The position numbers were made by a program, and so were the translations under genes. This document shows positions 9,018 through 18,992 of a stretch of DNA of 64,000 bases, piece by piece (position 1 is the first letter of the stretch; each line of letters begins with the position of its first letter). Source of the stretch: Roseovarius sp. GTDB lineage: Bacteria > Pseudomonadota > Alphaproteobacteria > Rhodobacterales > Rhodobacteraceae. The notes under the pieces were generated by a model. The model worked only from the letters and a program-made list of their open reading frames with translations. It made no database searches and was not told the origin of the DNA. The stretch spans positions 124,001 to 188,000 of the forward strand of contig NZ_JAUCYU010000002.1 of assembly GCF_030373445.1 (NCBI RefSeq), in the 5' to 3' direction.

Positions 9018-9096
9018 CGAATCAGTAAAGAAATCAGGGTAAAGGGTTTGCGAATCACCTATTCGCGCTATTGATTCGGATTATCTTCGAATCACC
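9018..9096 (+). promoter_or_regulatory. rpoD upstream region with four GANTC sites
   Basis: Within 75 bases there are four GANTC sequences (9019, 9052, 9073, 9089), the recognition site of the alphaproteobacterial cell-cycle methylase CcrM. Three are direct copies of CGAATCA and one is inverted, giving a CGAATCA-N14-TGATTCG inverted repeat. No convincing -35/-10 pair was found by eye. A good ribosome-binding site (AGGAGA) follows at 9110. Confidence 0.45.
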
Positions 9097-9119
9097 CGCC
9101 CACTGTTCAGGAGACGTTC

Positions 9120-11120
<2,001 letters not shown>

Positions 11121-11149
11121 GCGGGCGACACAGCCGGACATGGATAGAG

Positions 11150-11175
11150 CGGGCCGTCGGGAGACGGCCCGTTTT
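11150..11175 (+). terminator. Rho-independent terminator of rpoD
   Basis: A 9-bp perfect GC stem (11150-11158 with 11163-11171), GGGA loop and TTTT tail, 30 bases after the rpoD stop. Confidence 0.88.
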
Positions 11176-11251
11176 GCGTTCAGGACCGGCAGCTCCTGAG
11201 ACCGGGGAGGGTCGAGAATTTGTTTGAGATGGACCACGGCGGGGCGCCGCG

Positions 11252-11635
11252 ATGATCGAATATCGGATTTATATCCATGATTTCGACGGGGATGCGAAGG
11301 AGGTTGCAGAGTTCCTGGACTTCCCCGATGCATGCCACGCGAACCGAGGTGAGCGAAATCCGGAGATGGTCGTCCCCAGACGGAACAGCGTGATGTTCTC
11401 TGTCGATGACCCGACGGGAAAAGACGCAAGCTGCCTGACGGCCTTTGCGAAGGAAGTGACGAACAGGCGCGAAAATCTGAGAGACCTGGGAGGCGAGACG
11501 ACATACAAGATCGCGCTGATCGTCACGGGGCGCGGGGCCGAGGAAAACGTGCATGTTACCGTTCCAACGGAGATTTCCAAGATAGCCTGCGAGCTTGGCT
11601 GTGAGATCGACGTCTTCGTTTCGAGCTTGGATTGA
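11252..11635 (+). CDS. Hypothetical protein
   Basis: A 127-residue cytoplasmic protein with no signal or membrane segment. Alternating beta-like strands are apparent (IEYRIYIHDF, KIALIVTGRG, NVHVTVPTEI). Codon use is less GC-biased than in its neighbours, which hints at recent acquisition. It resembles in length and style the small partner or immunity-type proteins found singly in accessory spots, but no toxin is next to it and I do not recognise the family. Confidence 0.5.
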   Translation: MIEYRIYIHDFDGDAKEVAEFLDFPDACHANRGERNPEMVVPRRNSVMFSVDDPTGKDASCLTAFAKEVTNRRENLRDLGGETTYKIALIVTGRGAEENVHVTVPTEISKIACELGCEIDVFVSSLD

Positions 11636-11784
11636 TCCGGCGGACCGGTTTTGCAGGTTTCGGGTCAGGCCCAGGAACCGCCGCGGGATTGCCCCCAACC
11701 TTGACACCACTCGCCCCCGCGCCCACCCTTTGAGAGGCTCGGCGCCTGTCCGGGCCTGTGCTGCAAGGAATGGAAAGGCTGCCC

Positions 11785-12093
11785 ATGTCGCTCTTGTCAC
11801 GTCTCTTCGGGTCCGGCTCCGGTTCGGACAATGGATCGGGCAAGGGCTCGGCGCCTGCCCATGACCCGGTCACATACGAGGGCTTCACCATCCATCCCGA
11901 ACCGATCAAGGAGGGCGGCACCTATCGCGTGGCCGCGCGGATCGAGAAGGAGGTGGCGGGCGAGGTGAAGGAGCACCAGCTTATCCGCGCCGACATGGTG
12001 AGCGACCCCGACGGCGCCGCCGCCGAGTCGGTGCGCAAGGCGCAGCGCCTGATCGACGAGCAGGGGGAGCGGCTGTTCGACCGGCCCCGGTGA
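11785..12093 (+). CDS. HlyU-family protein
   Basis: 102 residues matching the HlyU family: short N-terminus MSLLSRLFG followed by a Gly/Ser linker, then EGFTIHPEPIKEGGTYRVAARIEKEV and HQLIRADMVSDPDGA with a C-terminal helix. HlyU in Vibrio is a haemolysin regulator of the ArsR type; this separate alphaproteobacterial family carries the same name in databases, though its function is not firmly shown. Start at ATG 11785 rather than the upstream ATG 11770, because the family begins at MSLL. Confidence 0.75.
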   Translation: MSLLSRLFGSGSGSDNGSGKGSAPAHDPVTYEGFTIHPEPIKEGGTYRVAARIEKEVAGEVKEHQLIRADMVSDPDGAAAESVRKAQRLIDEQGERLFDRPR

Positions 12094-12149
12094 GGGAAAG
12101 TTTGGCAGTCCCGAACCGGCGGCGGCTCCGATACGGTGCCATGGGAGCC

Positions 12150-12356
12150 CGCCGGGCGAGCGCCGGCCCGTGGGGAGGCGCTGCTACGGGTTTGGCTGGC
12201 AGTTTATGGCGCCGAATACATCCTTCCTATTGACGTTACGCGACACCCGCGAAAGCGCCTGCCCGTCACGCCAAAGGCGTGCCGCGTATACACGGCGCAC
12301 TTGCGGTGCGACGGGACGGGCCGGCGCCGCGCTTTGGCGCGGCTTGACTCCGGGCG
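12150..12356. repeat. Composite dispersed element, copy 1
   Basis: Fills most of a gene-free stretch. Its first 30 bases (12151-12180) are identical to 35126-35155. The centre also matches copy 2 with scattered substitutions (TTTATGG, ACATCC and the block ACACCCGC-AAAGCGCCTGCCCG), and the end matches again (ACTCCGGGCG). Relative to copy 2 it holds an insertion of about 45 bases and lacks 11 bases of the right terminal inverted repeat. No coding capacity. Confidence 0.75.
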
Positions 12357-12415
12357 CGCGCGCGTCGGCCGGCCTCGGTAAGGGAGGATCAGGGGTTGGG
12401 TTGTGCCGGGGAGGT

Positions 12416-12437
12416 GCCGGGCTGAAGCCCGGCCTAC
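12416..12437 (-). repeat. GTAG-headed palindrome (REP-like)
   Basis: Read on the minus strand: GTAG then GCCGGGC, loop TTCA, GCCCGGC. A GTAG tetranucleotide at the foot of a hairpin is the hallmark of REP sequences handled by RAYT (TnpA-REP) transposases. It lies just downstream of composite element copy 1 and a few bases from the end of the AEC gene. No RAYT gene is in the window. Confidence 0.5.
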
Positions 12438-12441
12438 GCGC

Positions 12442-13356
12442 CTACCGCCCCGCCAGCCACTCCGCCACCGTCATCCACACCGGCAGGGTCGCCGCGCTGA
12501 GGATCGTCGTCTGGGCAATGAGCGTCGCCGCCAGCCGCCGGTCGGCGCCGAAGCCCGCCGCCAGCACATGCGCGGCCGAGGCCGTGGGGAGCGCGGCGAA
12601 GACCACCAGCACCGGCACGATGGGCGCCGAGGAGCCGAGCGCCAGCGCCACCAGCGTCACCGTCAGCGGCAGGATCACCAGCTTGGTCGTCACGAGGATG
12701 CCGGTGAACCGGTTCATCCGCCCCAGCGCCCGCCAATTGAGCGTCGCCCCGATGGAGATGAGCGCCACCGGGATCGCCGCCTCGGCCAGAAGCGTCACCG
12801 GGGCCAGCACCGGTGCGGGGATGGTGAGCCCGGTAAGGCCCACGACCACGCCTGCAAGGCTTGCCAGCAGGAAGGGGGTGAGCGCCACCCGGCGCAGCAT
12901 GGCCGCCGCCGTCAGCCCCTCGCCGCGCGACAGGGCCGAGACGGCGAAGATGTTGGCCAGCGGGATGCCGAGGCCGATGGTGACCGAGTAGAGCCCGATA
13001 TCGGCCGAGGGCAGCGCCTGCACCAGCACGAAGCCCAGTGCCGTGTTGAACCGCCAGGCCGCCTGCCAGCAGCCGGCGAAATCGAGGAACCGTTCGGGCC
13101 CGAAAGGCCGCGCGAGCCAGCCGAGCGCCAGCCCCAGCCCAAGCACCGCCCAGACGAGCGGGCCCACGATCAGCAGGCTGGCCGGTTCGATCGGCCGGGA
13201 GGCGGCGGCGGTGAAGATGAGCGCCGGAAACAGGATCTCGAAGTTCAGCCGGTCGAGCCCGGCCCAGGCGTTCTCGCTCAGCCGGTTGCGCACCAGCCCG
13301 CCCAGCAGGACGAGCAGGACGACGGGCAGAAGGCCGGTGACGAGGATGGGCAGCAT
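12442..13356 (-). CDS. AEC (auxin efflux carrier) family transporter
   Basis: 304-residue inner-membrane protein with about ten hydrophobic segments in two inverted halves, as in the AEC/bile-acid-transporter fold. Family-like features are the N-terminal LPVVLLVLLGGLVRNR and the C-terminal LPTASAAHVLAAGFGADRR. Members export organic acids, malonate or similar anions; the substrate here cannot be told. Start at ATG 13356; the longer frame would add 48 non-membrane residues. No partner genes. Confidence 0.82.
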   Translation of the reverse strand: MLPILVTGLLPVVLLVLLGGLVRNRLSENAWAGLDRLNFEILFPALIFTAAASRPIEPASLLIVGPLVWAVLGLGLALGWLARPFGPERFLDFAGCWQAAWRFNTALGFVLVQALPSADIGLYSVTIGLGIPLANIFAVSALSRGEGLTAAAMLRRVALTPFLLASLAGVVVGLTGLTIPAPVLAPVTLLAEAAIPVALISIGATLNWRALGRMNRFTGILVTTKLVILPLTVTLVALALGSSAPIVPVLVVFAALPTASAAHVLAAGFGADRRLAATLIAQTTILSAATLPVWMTVAEWLAGR

Positions 13357-13514
13357 CGCGGGCAAGGGTCCGGTGGCGGGGTTCGCCCCCTCATGCCCGC
13401 TGGCGGCGGCGGGGTAAAGGCCCCGGCCGGCGATTGCGTCATCGCCGTTGCCGGGTGCGGGGCGCATGGCGTATGTCTGTTGGCAGTTGGTTGATGTCAT
13501 TCCCGGAGACCCCG

Positions 13515-14003
13515 ATGCGCCTGTCCCTCGTTGCCGCCTGCCTTGCCCTCTCGCCCCTTCCCGCGGCCGCGCAGTCGGGCTGCGCGGGTATCCCGCTGTT
13601 CCAGTGCCAGTCGGGCAGCAAGGCCATCGATCTCTGTCTTGCCGGCGACGTGGCGGTCTATCGCTACGGGCCTGCGGGCCGCGCGGCGGAGCTGGTGCTG
13701 GAACGCCACGTGACCGAGGTGGACCTGCAGCCGTGGAACGGCGTCGGGCGCTACCTGTGGGAGGAGCTGACGCTTTACAACGCCGGCTATTCCTATGCGC
13801 TCAATTACAGCGTCGACCGGATGGCGCAGGGCGAGGCGCAGGTGACCGGCGGGGTGACCGTGGCACAGGGCGGCCAGGTGCTGGCCGAGGTGCAGTGTAG
13901 CCCCGGCACGGTGGGCGCGCATGATTTCTACCCGGTCTTCGAGCGCAAGGAAGCCAACGGGCAATGCTGGAACCTCGACAGCCACGCATGGCAGCGGTGC
14001 TGA
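13515..14003 (+). CDS. Exported hypothetical protein
   Basis: 162 residues with a signal peptide (RLSLVAACLALSPLPAAAQ). The mature part carries six cysteines (CAGIPLFQC, LCLAG, QCSPG, QCWN and a terminal C), pointing to a disulfide-bonded periplasmic protein. Start at ATG 13515 has GGAG 8 bases upstream and gives a tight signal peptide. No family recognised. Its 3' end overlaps the next gene by 16 bases. Confidence 0.65.
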   Translation: MRLSLVAACLALSPLPAAAQSGCAGIPLFQCQSGSKAIDLCLAGDVAVYRYGPAGRAAELVLERHVTEVDLQPWNGVGRYLWEELTLYNAGYSYALNYSVDRMAQGEAQVTGGVTVAQGGQVLAEVQCSPGTVGAHDFYPVFERKEANGQCWNLDSHAWQRC

Positions 14004-14434
14004 GGCCCGTGCAGACCAGTTTCGGCATCGAGACGCGCGGACAGGGGCTTTACGAGTTCACGGGCCAGGTGGAAAGCTGGCTGCGCGATGCGGGCGCGGA
14101 CGAGGGGCTGCTGACGCTCTTCATCCGCCACACCTCGGCCAGCCTGCTGATCCAGGAGAATGCCGACCCGGACGTGCAGCGCGACCTGCTGGCCTATTTC
14201 TCGCGCCTCGTGCCGCCCTCGGACGACCCCGCGATGGGCTACCTGCGGCACACGATGGAAGGCCCCGACGACATGCCTGCCCATATCAAGGCGGCGATGA
14301 TGCCGGTAAGCCTGACGATCCCGGTCAGCGGCGGGCGCATGGCGCTTGGTACCTGGCAGGGTTTGTACGTGTTCGAGCATCGCGATCGCCCGCATTTCAG
14401 GCAGGTGGCCGCGCATCTGGCCGTGTCCGGCTAG
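13988..14434 (+). CDS. YjbQ family (UPF0047) protein
   Basis: 148 residues with the YjbQ signatures FIRHTSASLLIQENADPDV, HTMEGPDDMPAHIKAAMM and LGTWQGLYVFEHR. Members form trimers with a conserved His/Glu metal site; weak thiamine-phosphate synthase activity has been reported for some, hence the name 'secondary thiamine-phosphate synthase enzyme'. It starts inside the preceding exported-protein gene, suggesting coupled translation. Confidence 0.9.
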   Translation: MAAVLRPVQTSFGIETRGQGLYEFTGQVESWLRDAGADEGLLTLFIRHTSASLLIQENADPDVQRDLLAYFSRLVPPSDDPAMGYLRHTMEGPDDMPAHIKAAMMPVSLTIPVSGGRMALGTWQGLYVFEHRDRPHFRQVAAHLAVSG

Positions 14435-14577
14435 CCAAACTGGCCCGATTTCGCTGCAGTGCAACAAACAAACATTGCGAGCTTTCCACGAAAGCGGATA
14501 AAAAACGAATCAGGGCAAGATCGCCCGTATCGGCCGCGGCGCAACCCGCGCCCGGTCACAGTCGAAAGGACTTTAAA

Positions 14578-14835
14578 ATGGCTGAAGCCGAAACCAAGAC
14601 CCCGCTCACCGAAGAGCAGAAGAAGCGCCGTTGGGCCGGCCGCAAAATCGCGTTCCTGTATTTCAACCAGCAGTATCGCATCGACAACCCCGAGGCCAGC
14701 AAGGAAGAACGCAAGGCCGCGTGGAAGGAAGCGAAGAAGACGCAGACCAAGATCGCACTGCGTACGCTGAACCAGCTGGAACGGGCTGGCTTCGGGATTT
14801 CCGTGCCGGAAAAACCTGCGGAAGCCGCTGAATAA
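14578..14835 (+). CDS. Small charged hypothetical protein
   Basis: 85 residues, very rich in K, E and A, mostly helical, with a conserved-looking WAGRKIAFLYFNQQYRIDNP core. GAAAGGA precedes the ATG. I recognise the type as a short uncharacterised protein of Rhodobacterales but know no function. The 143-base stretch before it holds no other gene. Confidence 0.65.
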   Translation: MAEAETKTPLTEEQKKRRWAGRKIAFLYFNQQYRIDNPEASKEERKAAWKEAKKTQTKIALRTLNQLERAGFGISVPEKPAEAAE

Positions 14836-14852
14836 GCTTTCAGACCGACGAC

Positions 14853-14898
14853 GCGCCCGGCCCTGCCGCCCGTCATGGGCGCGCCCGGGGCCGGGCGC
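14853..14898 (+). terminator. Inverted repeat after the small charged gene
   Basis: An 11-bp perfect inverted repeat (14853-14863 with 14888-14898) separated by 24 bases begins 17 bases after the stop. There is no T-run, so it is probably an RNA 3'-end or stabilising hairpin rather than a canonical terminator. Confidence 0.4.
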
Positions 14899-15032
14899 AA
14901 CACGAAGCCCCCCTTTATATAGCGCTGCAAAATCCCCTCTACCCAAAACTTTGCGGCTGCCCTATAGTGGCTGTGGATAAATGGGCCAAAGACCCATAAC
15001 CAACGAGGCAGAGAAGAAAAGGGGCTGGGGCG

Positions 15033-15512
15033 ATGCGGTGCCCGTTTTGCGGAAACATTGATACACAGGTGAAGGACTCTCGTCCGGCGGAAGACCACGT
15101 GTCGATCCGGCGGCGGCGGTTCTGTCCGGCCTGCGGGGGCCGGTTCACCACCTACGAGCGGGTGCAGCTGCGCGACCTCGTGGTCGTCAAGACCAACGGG
15201 CGGCGCGAGGATTTCGACCGCGACAAGCTGGAACGCTCGATCCGGATCGCGCTGCAGAAGCGCCCGGTGGAACCCGAACGGGTGGAGCAGATGATCTCGG
15301 GCATCGTGCGGCGGCTGGAAAGCCTTGGCGAGACCGACATCCCGTCGAAGACGGTGGGCGAGATCGTCATGGAAAGCCTGGCCCGGATCGACACCGTGGC
15401 CTACGTGCGGTTTGCCAGCGTTTACAAGAACTTCCAGGCGGCGGATGATTTCGACAAGTTCGTGAGCGAACTGCGCCCGAACGCCGCGGAAGACGCGCCC
15501 GCGGACGAGTGA
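15033..15512 (+). CDS. nrdR: Transcriptional repressor NrdR
   Basis: 159 residues. The N-terminal zinc ribbon is complete (C3, C6, C31, C34) and is followed by the ATP-cone domain ([20 protein letters not shown]). NrdR senses ATP/dATP and represses ribonucleotide reductase genes through NrdR boxes. It is followed by ribD with a GTGA overlap, a typical arrangement in this order. Confidence 0.96.
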   Translation: MRCPFCGNIDTQVKDSRPAEDHVSIRRRRFCPACGGRFTTYERVQLRDLVVVKTNGRREDFDRDKLERSIRIALQKRPVEPERVEQMISGIVRRLESLGETDIPSKTVGEIVMESLARIDTVAYVRFASVYKNFQAADDFDKFVSELRPNAAEDAPADE

Positions 15513-16603
15513 GCGACACCGACACAAGGTACATGCGCCTCGCGCTGTCGCTCGGGCGGCGCGGGCAGGGGCAGTGCTGGCCCAACCCGGCCGTGGGCTG
15601 CGTGATCGTGCAGGGCGACCGGATCGTCGGGCGCGGCCGGACCCAACCGGGCGGGCGGCCCCATGCGGAGCGCGTGGCGCTGGCGCAGGCGGGGGCGGCG
15701 GCCAGGGGGGCCACGGCCTATGTCAGCCTTGAGCCCTGTTCCCATCACGGACAGACGCCGCCCTGCGCCGAGGCGCTGATCGAGGCGGGCGTCGCCCGCG
15801 TCGTGGCGCCGCTGGAGGACAGCGACACACGGGTCTCCGGCCGGGGCTTCGCCATGCTGCGCGCGGCCGGGGTCGAGGTGGTCACGGGCGTGCTGGCGGC
15901 GGAGGCACAGGCCGACCTCGCGGGCTTCTTCCGGAAGGCCACCGAGGGCCGGCCGTGGATCACCCTGAAACTTGCCAGCTCCCTCGACGGACGCATCGCA
16001 ACCGCCAGCGGTCACAGCCAGTGGATCACCGGGCCCGAGGCGCGGCGGCTTGTCCACGGGCTGCGCGCCCGGCACGACGCGGTGATGGTGGGGGCGGGCA
16101 CGGCACGGGCCGATGACCCGATGCTGACGGTGCGCGGCCTCGGCGTGGCGCGGCAGCCGGTGCGGGTGGTGGTCTCGCGCAGGCTGGACTTGCCGCAGGA
16201 CGGCAAGCTGGCCCGCACGGCGGGCGAGGTGCCGGTGTGGCTGTGCCACGGGCCGGATGCGGACGAGGATCGCAAGGCGGCATGGCAGGGCTTCGGTGCC
16301 AAGTTGCTACCCTGTGAGCTGACGGGCAGGCAGATCGACCCGGTCTCGGTCTGCGCGGCGCTCGGGGCGGCGGGGCTGACGCGGGTGTTCTGCGAGGGCG
16401 GCGGCGCGCTGGCGGCCTCGCTCCTGTCGGCCGGGCTGGTGGATGAGCTGGTTGGGTTCACCGCGGGCTTTGCCGTGGGGGCCGAGGGGCTGCCCTCGGT
16501 GGGGGCGATGGGGATCTCGTCGCTGGACGAGGCGGAGCGGTTTGCCTTGGCCGAGGTCCGGCAGGTGGGCGGGGACGTGATGCACCGGTGGGTGCGGACC
16601 TGA
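15509..16603 (+). CDS. ribD: Bifunctional riboflavin deaminase/reductase
   Basis: 364-residue enzyme for two steps of riboflavin synthesis: deamination of the pyrimidine and reduction of the ribosyl group. The deaminase half has the zinc site H52-A-E54 and C77/C86 ([11 protein letters not shown]). The reductase half begins about residue 145 ([15 protein letters not shown]) and binds NADPH. GTG start overlaps the nrdR stop; a later ATG would cut off the start of the deaminase domain. No FMN riboswitch was seen. Confidence 0.96.
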   Translation: MSDTDTRYMRLALSLGRRGQGQCWPNPAVGCVIVQGDRIVGRGRTQPGGRPHAERVALAQAGAAARGATAYVSLEPCSHHGQTPPCAEALIEAGVARVVAPLEDSDTRVSGRGFAMLRAAGVEVVTGVLAAEAQADLAGFFRKATEGRPWITLKLASSLDGRIATASGHSQWITGPEARRLVHGLRARHDAVMVGAGTARADDPMLTVRGLGVARQPVRVVVSRRLDLPQDGKLARTAGEVPVWLCHGPDADEDRKAAWQGFGAKLLPCELTGRQIDPVSVCAALGAAGLTRVFCEGGGALAASLLSAGLVDELVGFTAGFAVGAEGLPSVGAMGISSLDEAERFALAEVRQVGGDVMHRWVRT

Positions 16604-16641
16604 GGCGGCGGTAACTCCGTTTTCTGTTGGATGCCTCCGGC

Positions 16642-16668
16642 GGGGATATTTTCAGCCAGAAGAAGCAC
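16642..16668 (+). repeat. Short dispersed motif, copy C
   Basis: GGGGATATTTTCAGCCAGAAGAAGCAC type motif, nearly the same as 20374-20400. It lies in the 91-base gap between the convergent ribD and short-chain dehydrogenase genes, a position consistent with a transcript 3' end. Confidence 0.55.
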
Positions 16669-16694
16669 GGGGTGCGTGATTGATCGCCCGGGGC

Positions 16695-17339
16695 TCAGAA
16701 CGGCAGGTCGCGCCCGTCCCACGTGCGGAAACAGCCGGTGGTGTCGAGGGTCAGGCGGTCGAACTCGGCAATGAGGCCATCGGCGCTGTCGCCGACGCCG
16801 ACCTCGCCCTTCTCGCCGCCCATGTCGGTGCGGACCCAGCCGGGGTGGTAGATGCCCACGGCGATATCCAGTTCCTTCAGGTCGACGGCCAGGTTGCGCC
16901 CCAGGTTGAGCGCGGCGGCCTTCGAGGCCCGGTAGCAATAGCTGCCCCCGGCGGCGAGCTCGTCACTGCCGAGGCGGCTGGAGAGGATGGCGATCTTCGG
17001 CTGTTTCGCCAGCTGCAGCCCGGTCATCAGGGCCTGGACCGTCAGGAAGACGCCGGTCACGTTGGTGGCCATCACCTCGGCCCATGTCCCGGGCGCGAAG
17101 CCGCTGGCGAGCGACTGGCCCTTGTCGGGGTAGATGCCGGCGTTGCAGACGAGGAGGTCGACGGGCTTGCCGTCGACATGGGCCGAGAGCGCCTCGAACT
17201 GGTCGGGTTTCGTCACGTCCAGCTCGACCTCGGCCCCGCCGGAGCGGGCGGTGCCGGTCACCTCGTGGCCCATGCGGCGGTAGCGCTCGGCAAGGGCGTG
17301 GCCGATCCCCCGGCTGACCCCGGTGATCACGACATGCAT
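16695..17339 (-). CDS. Short-chain dehydrogenase/reductase
   Basis: 214 residues with the classical SDR features: cofactor motif TGVSRGIG (6-13), CNAG near residue 64, and the catalytic YRASK with an upstream Ser in ILSSRLG. The fold binds NAD(P)H; the substrate is not predictable. It sits 10 bases from the end of the DUF1178 gene in the same direction and is probably co-transcribed. Confidence 0.85.
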   Translation of the reverse strand: MHVVITGVSRGIGHALAERYRRMGHEVTGTARSGGAEVELDVTKPDQFEALSAHVDGKPVDLLVCNAGIYPDKGQSLASGFAPGTWAEVMATNVTGVFLTVQALMTGLQLAKQPKIAILSSRLGSDELAAGGSYCYRASKAAALNLGRNLAVDLKELDIAVGIYHPGWVRTDMGGEKGEVGVGDSADGLIAEFDRLTLDTTGCFRTWDGRDLPF

Positions 17340-17349
17340 TGCCGCCTCC

Positions 17350-17805
17350 TCAGTTGGATTTCCGGTTGGGCAGGAATGGCAGCGGCGCGACAGGCACGCC
17401 GTCTTCGAGAAGCTTGCGCGCCTCCTCGGGCTTGGCCTCGCCGTAGATCGAGCGCTCGGGGGCGGTGCCCTCGTGCATCTGCCGGGCTTCGCGGGCGAAG
17501 TTGAGGCCCACGTATTCCGAGTTCTTCTCCACGTGGCGCTTCAGTTCGGCCAGCGCCTGTTCGGCGGTGGTCGCGGGGGCGGAAAGCGGGCGCTGGCGGG
17601 GGGTATCGGGCGCCTCGGGCGCTTGCGGGCTCTTGCGGCGGCTGTCGCGCACGCTGGGCGCCATCAGCGCCTTTTCCACGTGGGTCGAGCCGCAGACCGC
17701 GCAGGCCACCATGCCTGCCGATTGAAGCTTGTCGAAGGCCGAGGCCGACTGGAACCAGCTGTCGAAGCGGTGGTCCTTGTCGCATTTGAGGGTGAACTGA
17801 ATCAC
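17350..17805 (-). CDS. DUF1178 family protein
   Basis: 151 residues starting at GTG 17805 (MIQFTLKCDKDHRFDSWF), the typical N-terminus of the family. It has a zinc-ribbon-like C8 and CAVCG near residue 35, then a helical C-terminal half. The function is unknown. The longer frame reaching 18048 overlaps the Nudix gene in another phase and is not used. Confidence 0.85.
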   Translation of the reverse strand: MIQFTLKCDKDHRFDSWFQSASAFDKLQSAGMVACAVCGSTHVEKALMAPSVRDSRRKSPQAPEAPDTPRQRPLSAPATTAEQALAELKRHVEKNSEYVGLNFAREARQMHEGTAPERSIYGEAKPEEARKLLEDGVPVAPLPFLPNRKSN

Positions 17806-17878
17806 ACCGTCTACTCCATCACACGATTGCGTAACAGTTATACCGTCCGGGGCGGTTTTCAAGCGGCCTGCCGCGCGT

Positions 17879-18355
17879 TCAGGACCGCAGCAGCTTGGGG
17901 TCGAAGCGGCGGATGATCTGCGCCAGCTCGGGCTCGTCGACCTTCGCCGCGGCCTTCTTGCGCCGCATCCACTTGCGCTTGCGCTGGTCCTTCTCGGGAT
18001 AATCCTCGGCCAGCGCCCGGACCCGCACCGGGTAGACCATGGCGACACAGGGCAGCCCGCCTTCCTGCGGGGCCGACTTGTGGTAGGAGAAGAGCCCCAG
18101 GCACGGCCCGGCCACCCGGCCCAGCACGCCCGCCTCCTCCCACGCTTCCTGAAGGGCGGCGTTGGCGGGGGTGTGCCCGTCGAGCGGCCAGCCCTTGGGA
18201 ATGATCCAGCGCTTGGTCCCGCGCGAGGTGACCATCAGGAATTCCGGCTTGTCGTTGCGGATGCGGTAGCACAGCGCGGCGAACTGCGTGCGCAGGTCGG
18301 ACTTGTGTCGCGAACGAAGCGCGATGGGCACCTGTTTGAGATAGTGCTGGGACAT
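17879..18355 (-). CDS. Nudix hydrolase
   Basis: 158 residues with one Nudix domain. The Nudix box can be placed at GWPLDGHTPANAALQEAWEE but is imperfect: the first Glu is replaced by His and the Arg by Gln, while the metal-binding EAWEEAG glutamates remain. The basic tail (KRKWMRRKKAAAK) resembles the diphosphoinositol-polyphosphate hydrolase type. A TGTATATACA palindrome that could include a -10 box lies upstream on the minus strand (18398-18407). Confidence 0.82.
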   Translation of the reverse strand: MSQHYLKQVPIALRSRHKSDLRTQFAALCYRIRNDKPEFLMVTSRGTKRWIIPKGWPLDGHTPANAALQEAWEEAGVLGRVAGPCLGLFSYHKSAPQEGGLPCVAMVYPVRVRALAEDYPEKDQRKRKWMRRKKAAAKVDEPELAQIIRRFDPKLLRS

Positions 18356-18589
18356 CGGGTTGTCCTTCTCCCTTGCGCCCGGGCTGCTCGGCCAGATTGT
18401 ATATACAGTCTGCCAGAGAGGCGCGCGCATTGCGAGTCCTGATTGCCGCCGGGTCACATTTTCCGACAGGCGCCGTGGCCGTCCTGCGCAAGGCCAGAAA
18501 CGCGCCCCCCGTGACGCCCCCCGCGCGCGGGCGAGCGCAGGAGAGCATGCAGGAGTCCGCGCGCCGCAATCCGATGGAAATAATCAGGA

Positions 18590-18619
18590 TTGACAAAGCT
18601 GAGTGAAAAAGTCAGAAAT
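18590..18619 (+). promoter_or_regulatory. Promoter with RirA-type iron box
   Basis: TTGACA at 18590-18595 can serve as -35. The sequence TGA-N9-TCA at 18600-18614 fits the IRO box bound by RirA, the iron-sulphur repressor of iron genes in Rhodobacterales and Rhizobiales. It would lie in the promoter spacer. The -10 box is weak (AGAAAT). The genes behind it (hemP, bfd, bfr) are iron genes, which supports the reading. The rest of the 323-base gap before it shows only the Nudix promoter region. Confidence 0.6.
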
Positions 18620-18678
18620 GTAGTCAGCCAACCGGACCCGGTCAGCCATCAGCCAGAACACGAGGAAAGGAGCGACGG

Positions 18679-18831
18679 ATGATTGCTGAACGGGTAAGCC
18701 GCGATACGGCGCCGGTGCGGGGGGCCAGCCCGACGCGCAACCAGGCGGCGGAGATGGCCATGGCGGGGCTGCTGACGCCCGACATGGTGCTCGAGCATCT
18801 GCTCGACCGGATCGAGGGGCGCCCGGCATGA
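18679..18831 (+). CDS. 50-residue protein, first gene of the iron cluster
   Basis: A 50-aa frame with a strong ribosome-binding site (GAAAGGAG, 7 bases from the ATG). Its stop overlaps the hemP start. The sequence ends with a helical segment, LLTPDMVLEHLLDRIEG. I do not recognise a family. The strong start signal, overlap with hemP and iron box upstream make it a likely real gene. Confidence 0.6.
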   Translation: MIAERVSRDTAPVRGASPTRNQAAEMAMAGLLTPDMVLEHLLDRIEGRPA

Positions 18832-18992
18832 TGACGCTTCGCAAATCCCCCGATGGCGACGCGGCCACGGCACAGCCGCAATACGATGCCCGCGAGCTGA
18901 TCGGCGAGGGCGCCACCGCGACGATCACGCTGGACGGCCAGATCTACACCCTGCGCATCACCCGGATGGGCAAGCTGATCCTGACGAAATGA
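18828..18992 (+). CDS. hemP: Hemin uptake protein HemP
   Basis: 54 residues with the HemP signature: DARELIGEGATATITLDGQ then YTLRITRMGKLILTK at the C-terminus. HemP is a small basic protein of heme-uptake loci; in Burkholderia a HemP homologue activates the heme-receptor gene. Two adjacent ATGs (18828, 18831) are possible. Both ends overlap neighbours (ATGA), so this is a tightly coupled operon. Confidence 0.88.
   Translation: MMTLRKSPDGDAATAQPQYDARELIGEGATATITLDGQIYTLRITRMGKLILTK

Noticed and set aside
12403-13494. 363-codon plus-strand frame opposite the AEC carrier gene
   Set aside because: Translation is Arg/Gln/His-rich low complexity; the minus strand gives a clear ten-helix carrier.
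14836-15032. Possible riboswitch in front of nrdR-ribD
   Set aside because: No FMN (RFN) element sequence or stem pattern was seen; the only structure is a simple inverted repeat near the previous gene.
17350-18048. Long N-terminal version of the DUF1178 protein
   Set aside because: The extra 81 residues are Arg/Ser-rich and overlap the Nudix coding region; the family begins at the GTG at 17805.
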